This document shows, piece by piece, positions 44,722-53,277 of a stretch of 64,000 nt of DNA. A model generated the notes under the pieces. That model was not told the DNA's origin, did no database searches, and saw nothing but the letters and a program-made list of their open reading frames with translations. Source of the DNA: Bacteroidota bacterium (GTDB lineage Bacteria; Bacteroidota; Ignavibacteria; UBA10030; UBA6906); contig JAUQWO010000011.1 of assembly GCA_030835135.1 (NCBI GenBank), positions 62,001 through 126,000 on the forward strand. The letters are read 5' to 3'. The position numbers and the translations under genes are program-made. Position 1 is the stretch's first letter. Each line of letters starts with the position of its first letter.

Positions 44722-47700
44722 ATGCGGATCCGTTCATTCTCTCGCGCCGTCGCTGTCCTGAGCATGCTCCTGCTCTCGTCAACGTTTGTCAGTGCGCAGG
44801 TCGATCACTTTACGGTCACCGCCACGGGTGGTGGGTCCATCGGGACGCAGACCGCTGGCACGGGGTTCCCGGTCCAGATCACTGCACAGAAGGCTGACAA
44901 CTCCACGGAGACATCGTTCACCGGGAAGGTGTTTGTCTCTTCGACCGGTACGCTGACGGCGGGGGGCGACTCGACGGCCTCGTTCGTGAACGGTGTTCTG
45001 GCCTCCCATTCCGTAACGATCGGCAACTCCGGCAACTTCACCATCACCGCGGCGCACCTCCTGGGGAGCGGGACGAGCAGCAGTTTCCCGGTGATCGCGA
45101 TGGTGTCCGACGATTTCAATCGTGCGAATCTTGACACGACCCGTTGGACCTTCACGGATCCGGTCGGGGACGCAACGCTGACCATGACAGGTGTCGGCAC
45201 CGCGAACGCACGCCTTTCTCTTGCCATCCCCGCTGGTGTCCAGCACGATCTGTGGACCGGCATCAACAATGCGCCGCGCGTCCTCCAGAATGTGCAGAAC
45301 AGCGACTTCATTCTGCAGACGAAATTCGATTCGGCGGTCCTCTCCGCGTTCCAGATCCAGGGCATCCTCATCCAGCAGGATGCATCCAATCTCATTCGCT
45401 TCGATCTGAGCAGCAGCGGTGCGAACACGTACGTCTTCGCCGCGAGCACAACCGACGGCTTTGCCACGGCGCCGACCATCCGCCTTGCCAGCACGCTGGC
45501 GGCGGCCGGAGGCCCGGCCCCGATCTATCTCCGTGTCACACGCACGGGGAATACCTGGGATGTTGCCACGTCGACGGATGGGACAAGCTTCACAACGCAC
45601 GGTTCTTTCAGTCTTGCGATGACGGTGGCCAAGGCCGGCCTGTGGGCGGGCAATGCGGGCACGACCATCCCGGCTTTCACGATGCTGGCAGACTACTTCT
45701 TCGACAACGCTCTTCCGGTGTCGCCCGAAGACAGCGGCACTCCGACGGATGCGATGCAGCCGTACATCTACAATGTCGCTTCGCTGGCCGGCAGCGCGGC
45801 GATCCGCCTGACCTGGAAGACCGATGAACCGACGACCTCCCGGATCGAGTATGGCACGACGACCGCGTACGGGAGTGCCGTGGTGGATGGCACGCTGCGC
45901 ACGACGCACACGGTGCAGATCTCGGGGCTCAGCAGCACGACGATCTATCATGCGCGGATCATTGCCACCGATGCGGCCGCCAACGCGGACACGACGGTGG
46001 ACCTCCAGGATACGACCACGGTCCCGACGCCACCGGTGTTGACCGTCTGGCACGGAAATGATCAGACCTTCGGAAAGCGCGGTGTACCGCAGCGCTGGGT
46101 GAACATCCTGGGCAACATCACCGATCCGTACGGGATCGACACGCTGTACTATACGCTCAACGGCGGGGCACCGGTCACCCTTTCGCGCGGGCCGGATCTT
46201 CGCCGGCTTCAGAACACAGGTGATTTCAATATCGATCTCGGGTATGCGGAACTGCAGGCGGGTGCGAACACGGTTGCCATCCACGCGCGCAGCGTGTTCG
46301 GTGATGCGATCGATACGGTTGTGACGGTCCGTGACAGTGCCAGTGGCGTCTGGCCGCTGCCGTACAGTGTCAACTGGGGTTCGGCCACGAGCCTGAAGGA
46401 TTCCGTCCAGGTGGTCGACGGCAAATGGGCTTTGAATGGCAGTGCGGCGCGTGCGACGGAGCGCGGGTACGACCGGTGCTTCGCCATCGGTGATACCACG
46501 TGGCAGGACTATGAAGCTACGATGAAGCTGACCGTGCGCGGTCTCGATTCGTCGTCAACGGCGTTCGATGCTCCGAGTTCCGGTCCGGCGGTCGGCATCC
46601 TGATGCGCTGGAAGGGTCACTCGACGAACCCGATCGCCGGTCAACCCCTGGCAGGATACCTGCCTCTCGGCGCCGTGGGCTGGGTCCATTGGACGAGCAC
46701 GAGTTCAAGCCGCTGGGAGCTGCTTGGCAACAACCTGACGGAGGAGGCGGTCTCCTCGCCCTCCGGGGTTCAGTTTGATACAGCGTACTATTTCAAGATG
46801 CAGGTCCGTACGATCGCGGGACAGGGAGGATACTACCGGTTCAAGGCGTGGAAGGTATCCGAGAGCGAACCGTCCGCGTGGATGCTGAGCACACAGGAAG
46901 CCCTTTCCGACCCGCAGTATGGCTCAGTGCTGATCCTTGCCCATCACGTTACGGTGGACATTGCCGAGGTGCGTGTGACGGAGTTGCCCGCCGATGCCAC
47001 CGGGCCGGTGATCTCGGCCGTGACCTCGGAAGCAGGGCCGACGTCGGCCTACTTCACCTGGACGACCGATGAGCCCGCGAATCGCCGGGTGGTGTACGGT
47101 CTGACGAGTTCCTACACAGACACCGCGACGGCGGCCGGTGCGTACGGCCTCACGCATGGCGTGGCCATCGGCGGTCTCAATCCATCGACCACGTATCATT
47201 TCAAGGTCCTGTCGACGGATGTGAATGGCAACGTTGGCGCATCGAACGACAGCACCTTCACGACCATCGCGCCGACGGCCGCGACGAATCTGGTCTCGGA
47301 CGAGTTCAATAGTCCATCGCTCGGCGGCGTGTGGACGTTCACGAGTCCGGTGGGCGATGCAACGTATGCGACCCCGGGCACTTCCCTGCAGATCGATCTG
47401 CCGTCCGGGACCGACCACGACCTGTGGACGGCCGGCAACCGGACCGCGCGCATGACACAGAACGTGAACAATACCGACTTTGAGGTCGAAGTGAAGTGGA
47501 ATTCCGGGATCAGCGGGACCTCGACCCAGTACCGCATTCAGGGGATCATGGTGGAGCAGGATGCCAATGACATCATCCGGTTCGACTTCACGTCGAAGCC
47601 ATCGGATATCCGGGCCTATGCCGCGGTCTTCCGCAACGGCTTCACGATCGACTCCATTGGCGTGAAGGTGGATTCCACGCTCGCGGGTGCCGCCGGGGTT

Positions 47701-48552
47701 GCGCCGATCTGGATGCGTGTGAAGAGGGAAGGGAATGTCTGGAGCCAGTCGTATTCCCTGGACGGGACCACGTGGTATCTCGTTGTGCGGTTCCACCACG
47801 CGTTGACGGTGGCGCGGGTGGGGGTCTTTGCCGGGAACGCGGGGTCGTCGCCGCCGGCGTTCAGCTCGGTCGTGGATTATTTCCGCACCGATGGTGTGAA
47901 CGTGAACCTGCGGGCATTCCTGCAGGGGCCCTACAACGCCGCGGGCGACAGCATGAAGACCAGTCTGGCAGCATATGTGCCGGTGAAGAATCCGTACTCC
48001 GGTTCGCCGTGGAATTACACCGGGGGCGACAGCGTAGCCTCGGTCCCGGCGGGCGTGGTGGACTGGGTGTTGGTGACCCTGCGGTCGGGTACGGCAGCGG
48101 CGACCGGGGTGGATACCGTGGCGGCATTCCTGAAGAAGGACGGCTCGGTGGTGGCCCTCGACGGGACGAGTGTCGTGACGTTCCCGGGAGTGAAGTACGG
48201 CAACTACTATGTGGTCCTGACGCACAGGAACCATCTGCGGATCATGACGGCGAATGCGCTCGTGTTGAACGGCGGATCGTCGCAATACGATTTCTCGACG
48301 GCGCTGACGAAGGCATATTCCGCGGGCGCCGATGGGATGAAATTGGTGGGTTCACGGTATACGCTGTTCGCGGGTGATGGCAATGGCAACGGCGTCATCA
48401 ACGCAGTTGATCGGAATTCGATCTGGCGTGTACAGAATGGGAGTACAGCGGGGTACTATAGCGGCGATTTCAATCTGGACAGCAACGTGAACGCAGTGGA
48501 TCGGAATACCTACTGGCGCGTAACGAACGGCGCTTCTTCACAGGTGCCGTGA
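44722..48552 (+). CDS. Exported multidomain protein with dockerin-like C-terminus, no T9SS tail
   Basis: 1,276 residues from ATG 44722, with GGGAGG 5 nt upstream and a signal peptide ('AVLSMLLLSSTFVSAQ'). The open frame starts earlier (44629), but that lies at the promoter. An Ig-like unit (about 30-110) is followed by DUF1349/LamG-like sandwiches ('HDLWTGIN', 'HDLWTAGN'), two PAP-type FN3 units ('WKTDEP', 'WTTDEPANRRVVYGL') and another jelly-roll ('WQDYEATMKLTVRG'). The last about 65 residues contain two dockerin-like Ca loops ('GDGNGNGVINAVDRN', 'DFNLDSNVNAVDRN'). It lacks the NPFNP sorting domain of its neighbours. The dockerin-like end may bind a cohesin-type partner; see the next gene. 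Confidence 0.83.
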   Translation: MRIRSFSRAVAVLSMLLLSSTFVSAQVDHFTVTATGGGSIGTQTAGTGFPVQITAQKADNSTETSFTGKVFVSSTGTLTAGGDSTASFVNGVLASHSVTIGNSGNFTITAAHLLGSGTSSSFPVIAMVSDDFNRANLDTTRWTFTDPVGDATLTMTGVGTANARLSLAIPAGVQHDLWTGINNAPRVLQNVQNSDFILQTKFDSAVLSAFQIQGILIQQDASNLIRFDLSSSGANTYVFAASTTDGFATAPTIRLASTLAAAGGPAPIYLRVTRTGNTWDVATSTDGTSFTTHGSFSLAMTVAKAGLWAGNAGTTIPAFTMLADYFFDNALPVSPEDSGTPTDAMQPYIYNVASLAGSAAIRLTWKTDEPTTSRIEYGTTTAYGSAVVDGTLRTTHTVQISGLSSTTIYHARIIATDAAANADTTVDLQDTTTVPTPPVLTVWHGNDQTFGKRGVPQRWVNILGNITDPYGIDTLYYTLNGGAPVTLSRGPDLRRLQNTGDFNIDLGYAELQAGANTVAIHARSVFGDAIDTVVTVRDSASGVWPLPYSVNWGSATSLKDSVQVVDGKWALNGSAARATERGYDRCFAIGDTTWQDYEATMKLTVRGLDSSSTAFDAPSSGPAVGILMRWKGHSTNPIAGQPLAGYLPLGAVGWVHWTSTSSSRWELLGNNLTEEAVSSPSGVQFDTAYYFKMQVRTIAGQGGYYRFKAWKVSESEPSAWMLSTQEALSDPQYGSVLILAHHVTVDIAEVRVTELPADATGPVISAVTSEAGPTSAYFTWTTDEPANRRVVYGLTSSYTDTATAAGAYGLTHGVAIGGLNPSTTYHFKVLSTDVNGNVGASNDSTFTTIAPTAATNLVSDEFNSPSLGGVWTFTSPVGDATYATPGTSLQIDLPSGTDHDLWTAGNRTARMTQNVNNTDFEVEVKWNSGISGTSTQYRIQGIMVEQDANDIIRFDFTSKPSDIRAYAAVFRNGFTIDSIGVKVDSTLAGAAGVAPIWMRVKREGNVWSQSYSLDGTTWYLVVRFHHALTVARVGVFAGNAGSSPPAFSSVVDYFRTDGVNVNLRAFLQGPYNAAGDSMKTSLAAYVPVKNPYSGSPWNYTGGDSVASVPAGVVDWVLVTLRSGTAAATGVDTVAAFLKKDGSVVALDGTSVVTFPGVKYGNYYVVLTHRNHLRIMTANALVLNGGSSQYDFSTALTKAYSAGADGMKLVGSRYTLFAGDGNGNGVINAVDRNSIWRVQNGSTAGYYSGDFNLDSNVNAVDRNTYWRVTNGASSQVP

Positions 48553-48610
48553 TGATGGATCTCGTAGCACGGACGTGTAATACAAACCAATCAACTTATC
48601 GAGGTGGACT

Positions 48611-49699
48611 ATGAGTCGAGCGATCCTTTTTCTGCCTATCCTGCTGGTGCTCATGTGCGTTGTGCCGGCTGCCGAGGCGCAGACGTTTGACCTGCAGTTC
48701 GTTGTGGTGACGAACGACGGGACGAACTTCGATGCCAAGGTCCAGATCAAAGCGAATGGATCGACATTCGCAATGGGGTCGAGCAACTTCATTTTCACGT
48801 TCAACAACACCGACCTTTCGACCCCGACGCTTCAGACCATCCACAATTTCAGTGGCGGCTCGTACCTTACGATGACCAAGGGCGGTAGCGGAAACTCCGT
48901 TGCCATCAATGTCGAGTTGAGCGCCGCTCCGGGGACGACCGTGACCACCTCATGGATGGATGTTGCGACCATTCGCTTCACGACATTGGATCCCAGCGGG
49001 AATGCCAATCTGGTGTGGAATACGGGAGCAACGGTGGTCTTCATGGATGACGAAGCGACTCTTGTCGACCCCGGCACCCTGAACAACCTGGATACATCCC
49101 CGCTCCCCATCCAGCTCGCCTCCTTCACCGCGGCGATCCAGCAGGGTGGCGGCGCGGTGCAGCTGAAGTGGTCCACGGCCTCCGAGACCAACAATTACGG
49201 TTTCGAAGTGCAGAAGAGCTTCGACACGACCAACGTGTTTGCATCGATCGCGAACAGCTTCGTGGCGGGCCACGGGACGTCCGTGGAGACGCACGCGTAT
49301 TCCTTCACGGATGCCGATGTGAAACCCGGCGTGTGGTACTACCGCCTGAAGCAGACGGATCTGGATGGCACGGTGCACTACAGCGACAGGATCCAGGCGA
49401 GCAGCGTGACCGGCGTGAACGACCGGCCCCTGCCCACGGCCTTTGCCCTCGATCAGAACTACCCGAACCCGTTCAATCCGTCCACGACCATCGATTTCGC
49501 TCTGCCGAAGGATGCGCGCGTGAGCCTCGATGTGTACAACGTGATCGGCCAGCGGGTGGCATCGATCATCAATGAGGTCCGACAGGCCGGGTACCATAGC
49601 GTTCAGTTCAATGCGGGCCAACTCGCCAGCGGCTTGTATATCTACCGCATCGTTGCCGGTGATATCACGATGGTCAAGAAGATGATGCTGACGAAGTAA
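48611..49699 (+). CDS. T9SS protein with cohesin-like N-terminal domain
   Basis: 362 residues. GAGGTGG ribosome site; signal peptide to about 24 ('AAEAQ'). Residues about 25-165 ('FDLQFVVVTNDGTNFDAKVQI', 'SNFIFTFNNTDLS', 'VATIRFTTLDPSGNANLVW') have the strand pattern of cohesin-type beta-sandwiches as seen in FCB secreted proteins. This assignment is from pattern only. A 'LPIQLASFTA...ETNNYGFEVQKS' module (about 170-265) and a T9SS tail (QNYPNPFNPST; ends 'MVKKMMLTK') follow. It starts 59 bp after the dockerin-like gene, with no terminator between, so the two are probably made together. Confidence 0.82.
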   Translation: MSRAILFLPILLVLMCVVPAAEAQTFDLQFVVVTNDGTNFDAKVQIKANGSTFAMGSSNFIFTFNNTDLSTPTLQTIHNFSGGSYLTMTKGGSGNSVAINVELSAAPGTTVTTSWMDVATIRFTTLDPSGNANLVWNTGATVVFMDDEATLVDPGTLNNLDTSPLPIQLASFTAAIQQGGGAVQLKWSTASETNNYGFEVQKSFDTTNVFASIANSFVAGHGTSVETHAYSFTDADVKPGVWYYRLKQTDLDGTVHYSDRIQASSVTGVNDRPLPTAFALDQNYPNPFNPSTTIDFALPKDARVSLDVYNVIGQRVASIINEVRQAGYHSVQFNAGQLASGLYIYRIVAGDITMVKKMMLTK

Positions 49700-49767
49700 C
49701 GGCGCGCACGGCAGCAGGGGGCTGACGCAGCACGACGAACCGGTTGGTGATCAGTGGTGGTTCAGGA

Positions 49768-49801
49768 CAAGCCCCGGCCGTGCAAGTGCGGCCGGGGCTT
49801 G
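49768..49801 (+). terminator. Strong hairpin after the cohesin-like gene
   Basis: CAAGCCCCGGCC (49768-49779) pairs with GGCCGGGGCTTG (49790-49801), a perfect 12-bp stem, 69 bp after the stop at 49699. Ends the surface-protein block. Confidence 0.7.
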
Positions 49802-49858
49802 CACATCTCTGACCGGCCCGGGTCGTTGTTCCACCGCACACTGAAAATGTTTCATCAC

Positions 49859-49877
49859 CTTCCCGGCAGCCGGGAAG
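49859..49877 (+). other. 5'-leader hairpin before the glycosyltransferase gene
   Basis: CTTCCCGG-CAG-CCGGGAAG, an 8-bp perfect stem with a 3-nt loop, ends 5 bp before the AAAGGAGA ribosome site of the 49896 gene. Could protect the mRNA or influence ribosome access. Confidence 0.5.
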
Positions 49878-49895
49878 TTACGAAAGGAGAATGTG

Positions 49896-50849
49896 ATGCC
49901 CCGCATCACTATCGGGATGCCCGTGTACAATGGCGAGCGCTTCATCGTTGAAGCCCTGGATGCCATCCTCGCCCAGACCTACAGGGACTTCGAACTGGTG
50001 ATCTCGGACAACGGTTCGACCGATACGACCGAAGAGATCTGCCGCCGGTATGCGGCACGCGACCCGCGTGTGCGGTACCACCGGGAATCCGTCAACCAGG
50101 GCGCATCGTGGAACTACAACCGCGTGGTCGAACTGGCGACCGGTGAGTTTTTCAAATGGGCAGCGCACGACGATCTGATCACTCCTGACTATCTCGAGAA
50201 ATGCGTCGGCGTCCTCGACCGTGACCCGGGCGTGGTGCTGTGCTGCACCGATGACCAGGATATCGATGAGGAGGGGGCACATGTGGATGCCCGGCGGCAT
50301 AGCCACATCCCCGGATCACAGCGAGGCAGCTCCGAATCCGTCTCCCAGCGCTTCCGGCGCCTCATCCGCGACGACTACGACTGTGAACAGGTCTTCGGGC
50401 TGTACCGCCTGTCCGTTCTCCGCAAGACCGGTCTGATCAAGAGCTACACGGATTCGGACAGGACCTTGCTTGCCGAGATCGCCCTGTACGGCCGCCTGTT
50501 CGAGATCCCCGAGCGCCTCTTCCTGCATCGCCAGCACACCGGGTCGTCGTGCAAAGCCAACCCGATCACGTCGGGCTGGCATGAGCGCGTCAGCTGGTTC
50601 GATCCCCGGCTGTCCGGCAAGGCCCTGTTCTCCCGCTGGAGACAACTGCGGGAGTATGTCATTGCGATCGTCCGTTCTCCGGTCCCGTTCACCGACAAGG
50701 CCGGCTCACTGCTCTGGCTTGTCCTGTTCCAACGTGGCCGTCTCCGGCAACTCGCACAGGAGATCATCGTCGGACTCCGTCTGAAGCTGTTCCCGCCGCG
50801 CGCGAAGACGGCGGTCCAGGCCTCCGGCACAACAGCCCTCGGGAAATAG
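49896..50849 (+). CDS. Glycosyltransferase family 2
   Basis: 317 residues. ATG 49896 is preferred over the GTG three bases upstream because AAAGGAGA ends 5 nt before it. 'PRITIGMPVYNGERFIVEALDAILAQTYRDFELVISDNGSTDTT' (in parts: G-M-P-V-Y-N-G, S-D-N-G-S-T-D) is the GT-A nucleotide-binding fold, and 'CCTDDQDID' holds the DxD metal site. No membrane segment, so a soluble inverting enzyme that acts on the lipid-linked glycan. Followed by another GT2 gene after 44 bp. Donor unknown. Confidence 0.88.
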   Translation: MPRITIGMPVYNGERFIVEALDAILAQTYRDFELVISDNGSTDTTEEICRRYAARDPRVRYHRESVNQGASWNYNRVVELATGEFFKWAAHDDLITPDYLEKCVGVLDRDPGVVLCCTDDQDIDEEGAHVDARRHSHIPGSQRGSSESVSQRFRRLIRDDYDCEQVFGLYRLSVLRKTGLIKSYTDSDRTLLAEIALYGRLFEIPERLFLHRQHTGSSCKANPITSGWHERVSWFDPRLSGKALFSRWRQLREYVIAIVRSPVPFTDKAGSLLWLVLFQRGRLRQLAQEIIVGLRLKLFPPRAKTAVQASGTTALGK

Positions 50850-50893
50850 AACCCCGGCCACGACCCACGCTGCGTGAACACGACCCGCTCCCT

Positions 50894-51826
50894 ATGATCC
50901 GGTTCAGCGTCGTCATCCCGACCTACAATCGCGCCCGCCTTATCGGGCGTGCGATCGACTGTGTGCTCCGTCAGTCCTTCCCCTGCCAGGAGCTCATCGT
51001 CGTGGACGACGGATCGTCAGACGAGACGGTGAATGTTGTACGCGCCGCCGGAGCCGGGGTCCGGCTGATCCAAGCGGATCATGGCGGCCCCTCGAAGGCC
51101 CGCAATCGCGGCGTGCGCGAGGCGGTCAGTGAGTGGATCGCATTCCTGGATTCCGATGATCTCTGGCATCCCGACTATCTCGAGCGCATGGCGCACGCCA
51201 TCGAGGTCACGAACGGCGCAGCCGCGTACTACTTTTCGGATGTGGAGTACCGGAACGGGACCGCATCCTGGCTCCACTGGACCAATTGCGGATTCCAGGT
51301 GCAGGAGCCTGTGACCCTGATCCCCCGGGCCACGGCATTGGTCACGGGTGAACGCCACCCCATGCTCCTGCCGTTCACCGTATTCCGCAGGGAGACATAT
51401 CTGGCGGATGGCGGGCTCATGGAATCCCTGTGGTCGGGCGAGGATACGCATCTGTTCATCCGCATCGGGCTGGTCGAGCCGTTGTGTGCGGTGGCGGGTG
51501 CGGGCGGAGTCGTCACCACCGATGAGACCGACCCGGGCAACCGTTTGACGATCGCCTTCAATACCAGCACGTCGCGCCGTTGGACAGGGATGGTCGAGAT
51601 GTACAAGGACCTGCTGTCCCGCGGTGGGATCCTGACGCGCGAAACGCGGGCGCTGTTCCGTTACCGTCTGGCGCATAGCTACTGGCGGGTGGCGCGCCTC
51701 AGTCTTGCCGAAAAGCGATTTGGCCAGGTGTGCATGCCGTTGCTCAGGTCTTTGACCACGGACCCCACCGTTGTTCCCCGGGTCTTTGTGGATGCCTTCC
51801 GGCGGGCCTTTCCCCGGTCTGCGTGA
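50894..51826 (+). CDS. Glycosyltransferase family 2
   Basis: 310 residues. 'FSVVIPTYNRARLIGRAIDCVLRQSF' and 'IVVDDGSSDETVNVV' form the GT-A nucleotide site; 'WIAFLDSDDLWHPDYL' has the DxD metal motif. Second of two consecutive family 2 enzymes, likely in one operon with 49896. No strong ribosome site. Acceptor and donor unknown. Confidence 0.88.
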   Translation: MIRFSVVIPTYNRARLIGRAIDCVLRQSFPCQELIVVDDGSSDETVNVVRAAGAGVRLIQADHGGPSKARNRGVREAVSEWIAFLDSDDLWHPDYLERMAHAIEVTNGAAAYYFSDVEYRNGTASWLHWTNCGFQVQEPVTLIPRATALVTGERHPMLLPFTVFRRETYLADGGLMESLWSGEDTHLFIRIGLVEPLCAVAGAGGVVTTDETDPGNRLTIAFNTSTSRRWTGMVEMYKDLLSRGGILTRETRALFRYRLAHSYWRVARLSLAEKRFGQVCMPLLRSLTTDPTVVPRVFVDAFRRAFPRSA

Positions 51827-51892
51827 ACCTTTCGCTGTGCTGCCGCTGCATCCCGGCGGCCCCTTCGCGGTTTTCTTCTGATGCTGAAAAGC

Positions 51893-51904
51893 GTATATTG
51901 TCAC
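51893..51904 (+). promoter_or_regulatory. Conserved upstream element GTATATTGTCAC (copy 2)
   Basis: Identical to 44598-44609 and again exactly 30 bp before the start of a CRP-like box (51923). Confidence 0.5.
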
Positions 51905-51922
51905 GTGTTTCGGGGGTCACCC

Positions 51923-51938
51923 TGTGACGTACGGCACA
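51923..51938. promoter_or_regulatory. CRP-like box C (TGTGA-N6-GCACA)
   Basis: TGTGACGTACGGCACA, 9 of 10 half-site matches. TATCTT starts at 51960, a 21-bp gap, inside the same TGCTATCTTGA as at box B. Serves the glycosyltransferase/flippase operon that starts at 52019. Confidence 0.65.
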
Positions 51939-51959
51939 TGGCGTGCCGCGGCAAAATGC

Positions 51960-51965
51960 TATCTT
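51960..51965 (+). promoter_or_regulatory. -7/-10 element TATCTT (in TGCTATCTTGA), copy 2
   Basis: Same 11 bases as at 44662-44672 and the same distance from its CRP-like box. Predicted leader about 47 nt to the ATG at 52019. Confidence 0.55.
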
Positions 51966-52018
51966 GAAGGAATCCTCAAGAGGCAGTTCGATCCCATTAT
52001 CAGAGCGATCGCCGTTCC

Positions 52019-53239
52019 ATGTTCGTGATCATGATGCAATTCTACTCGAGTACCCCGGCACCCGACATGCATGAGATGGCGCGCGCATTGCGGGGCGACG
52101 GACATCGGGTATGGGTTGCGACGCCGGATGCTGCGGGCGACCTCCAGTGGGAAACGGGCGAGGCGACGGGTGTTCCTGCAGTGCGCGGCGTTCGTCCGCT
52201 CCCGGCGATCCTGTCACGGATCAAACCCTTCGCCATGCTGGGTGAGCGTTTCACGCAGCTCGCGTACCTCTTCCGGGTGCGACGCGTATTGGCCGACGCC
52301 CGACCCGACATCGTTCAGGTGAATCCGCCTGCCTATGCTCTGATCTTCCCGCTGTTCGGACCCCGCACGAGTGCGTATGTCCTCGATGTGCGACAGGCCG
52401 GTGAGGTCGCGCGCGACGGCCTGGTCGGACGGATCAAGAACTGGCGGTCGGTGATCGGACTCCGGTGGAACGCGCGCTGGTTCTATGACTGGTCGTGCTT
52501 CGCAACCGAAGCCGCGGCCGAACGGATACTGGGTCCGCGCTGGGAACGTCATGCCTCCGTCCACCGTGTCGGCCAGGACCCGTCCTTCCTTTCATGGCAA
52601 TGGCCGTCTGTTGCGACAACGCCCTCCACAGAACCCGTCCGGTTCGTGTACGTCGGCACGATCAGTCGCGTCCGTGAACTGGAACTTCTGCTTGAAGCCA
52701 TCCGCGCGGTGGTGCACGCAGGCGCGGACCTCCGGGTCTCGTTTGTCGGGCCTGATGATGAAGGTGGACACTATCAGCGTCTCTCCTCATCGCTCGGTCT
52801 TGACCCCATTGTGCAATTCCACCAGCCCGTGCCCTACGCCCGGGTTGCCGCGTTCGTTGCCCGGCACGACGTTGCGCTCGCGTATGTTCCGCCGCGGCCC
52901 GATTGGAACTATCAGCCTACACTCAAGGTGCTCGAGTACCGCGCACTCGGGATGCCGATCATCGCCTCGGATAACCCGCCGAACAGGGAGGTCGTGGAGG
53001 ATGGCCGGAATGGCCTGCTCGTGGAACATGATGCCGTGGCCCTCAGGCGTGCCATAGCGCGCTATGCGACAGACAGGGGTTTTCTGGCAGCGAGTACTGC
53101 CGCGGCGCGGATGATGCGGCAGGGCAGGACATGGGCAGACTCGGCCCGTCTCTATCATGAGGGGGTCTATGTGCGGATCGCCTCCCGGAAGCGGGGACAG
53201 ACCCCGCCGGCCATCGCCAGAACAGGAGGCCGGGCATAG
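52019..53239 (+). CDS. Glycosyltransferase, GT-B fold (family 4-like)
   Basis: 406 residues, a normal GT4 length. N-terminal 'MQFYSSTPAPDMHEMARALRGDGHRVWVATP' Rossmann start; C-terminal 'RFVYVGTISRVRELELLLEAI' and the donor block 'LKVLEYRALGMPIIASDNPPNREVVEDGRNGLLVE'. Cytoplasmic. First gene after the box C promoter; its stop (TAG 53237-53239) overlaps a possible ATA start of the flippase. No clear ribosome site. Sugar specificity unknown. Confidence 0.87.
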   Translation: MFVIMMQFYSSTPAPDMHEMARALRGDGHRVWVATPDAAGDLQWETGEATGVPAVRGVRPLPAILSRIKPFAMLGERFTQLAYLFRVRRVLADARPDIVQVNPPAYALIFPLFGPRTSAYVLDVRQAGEVARDGLVGRIKNWRSVIGLRWNARWFYDWSCFATEAAAERILGPRWERHASVHRVGQDPSFLSWQWPSVATTPSTEPVRFVYVGTISRVRELELLLEAIRAVVHAGADLRVSFVGPDDEGGHYQRLSSSLGLDPIVQFHQPVPYARVAAFVARHDVALAYVPPRPDWNYQPTLKVLEYRALGMPIIASDNPPNREVVEDGRNGLLVEHDAVALRRAIARYATDRGFLAASTAAARMMRQGRTWADSARLYHEGVYVRIASRKRGQTPPAIARTGGRA

Positions 53240-53277
53240 GATCGATCGGAAGAAAAGCGGTCCGGGGATCGCTCTTC

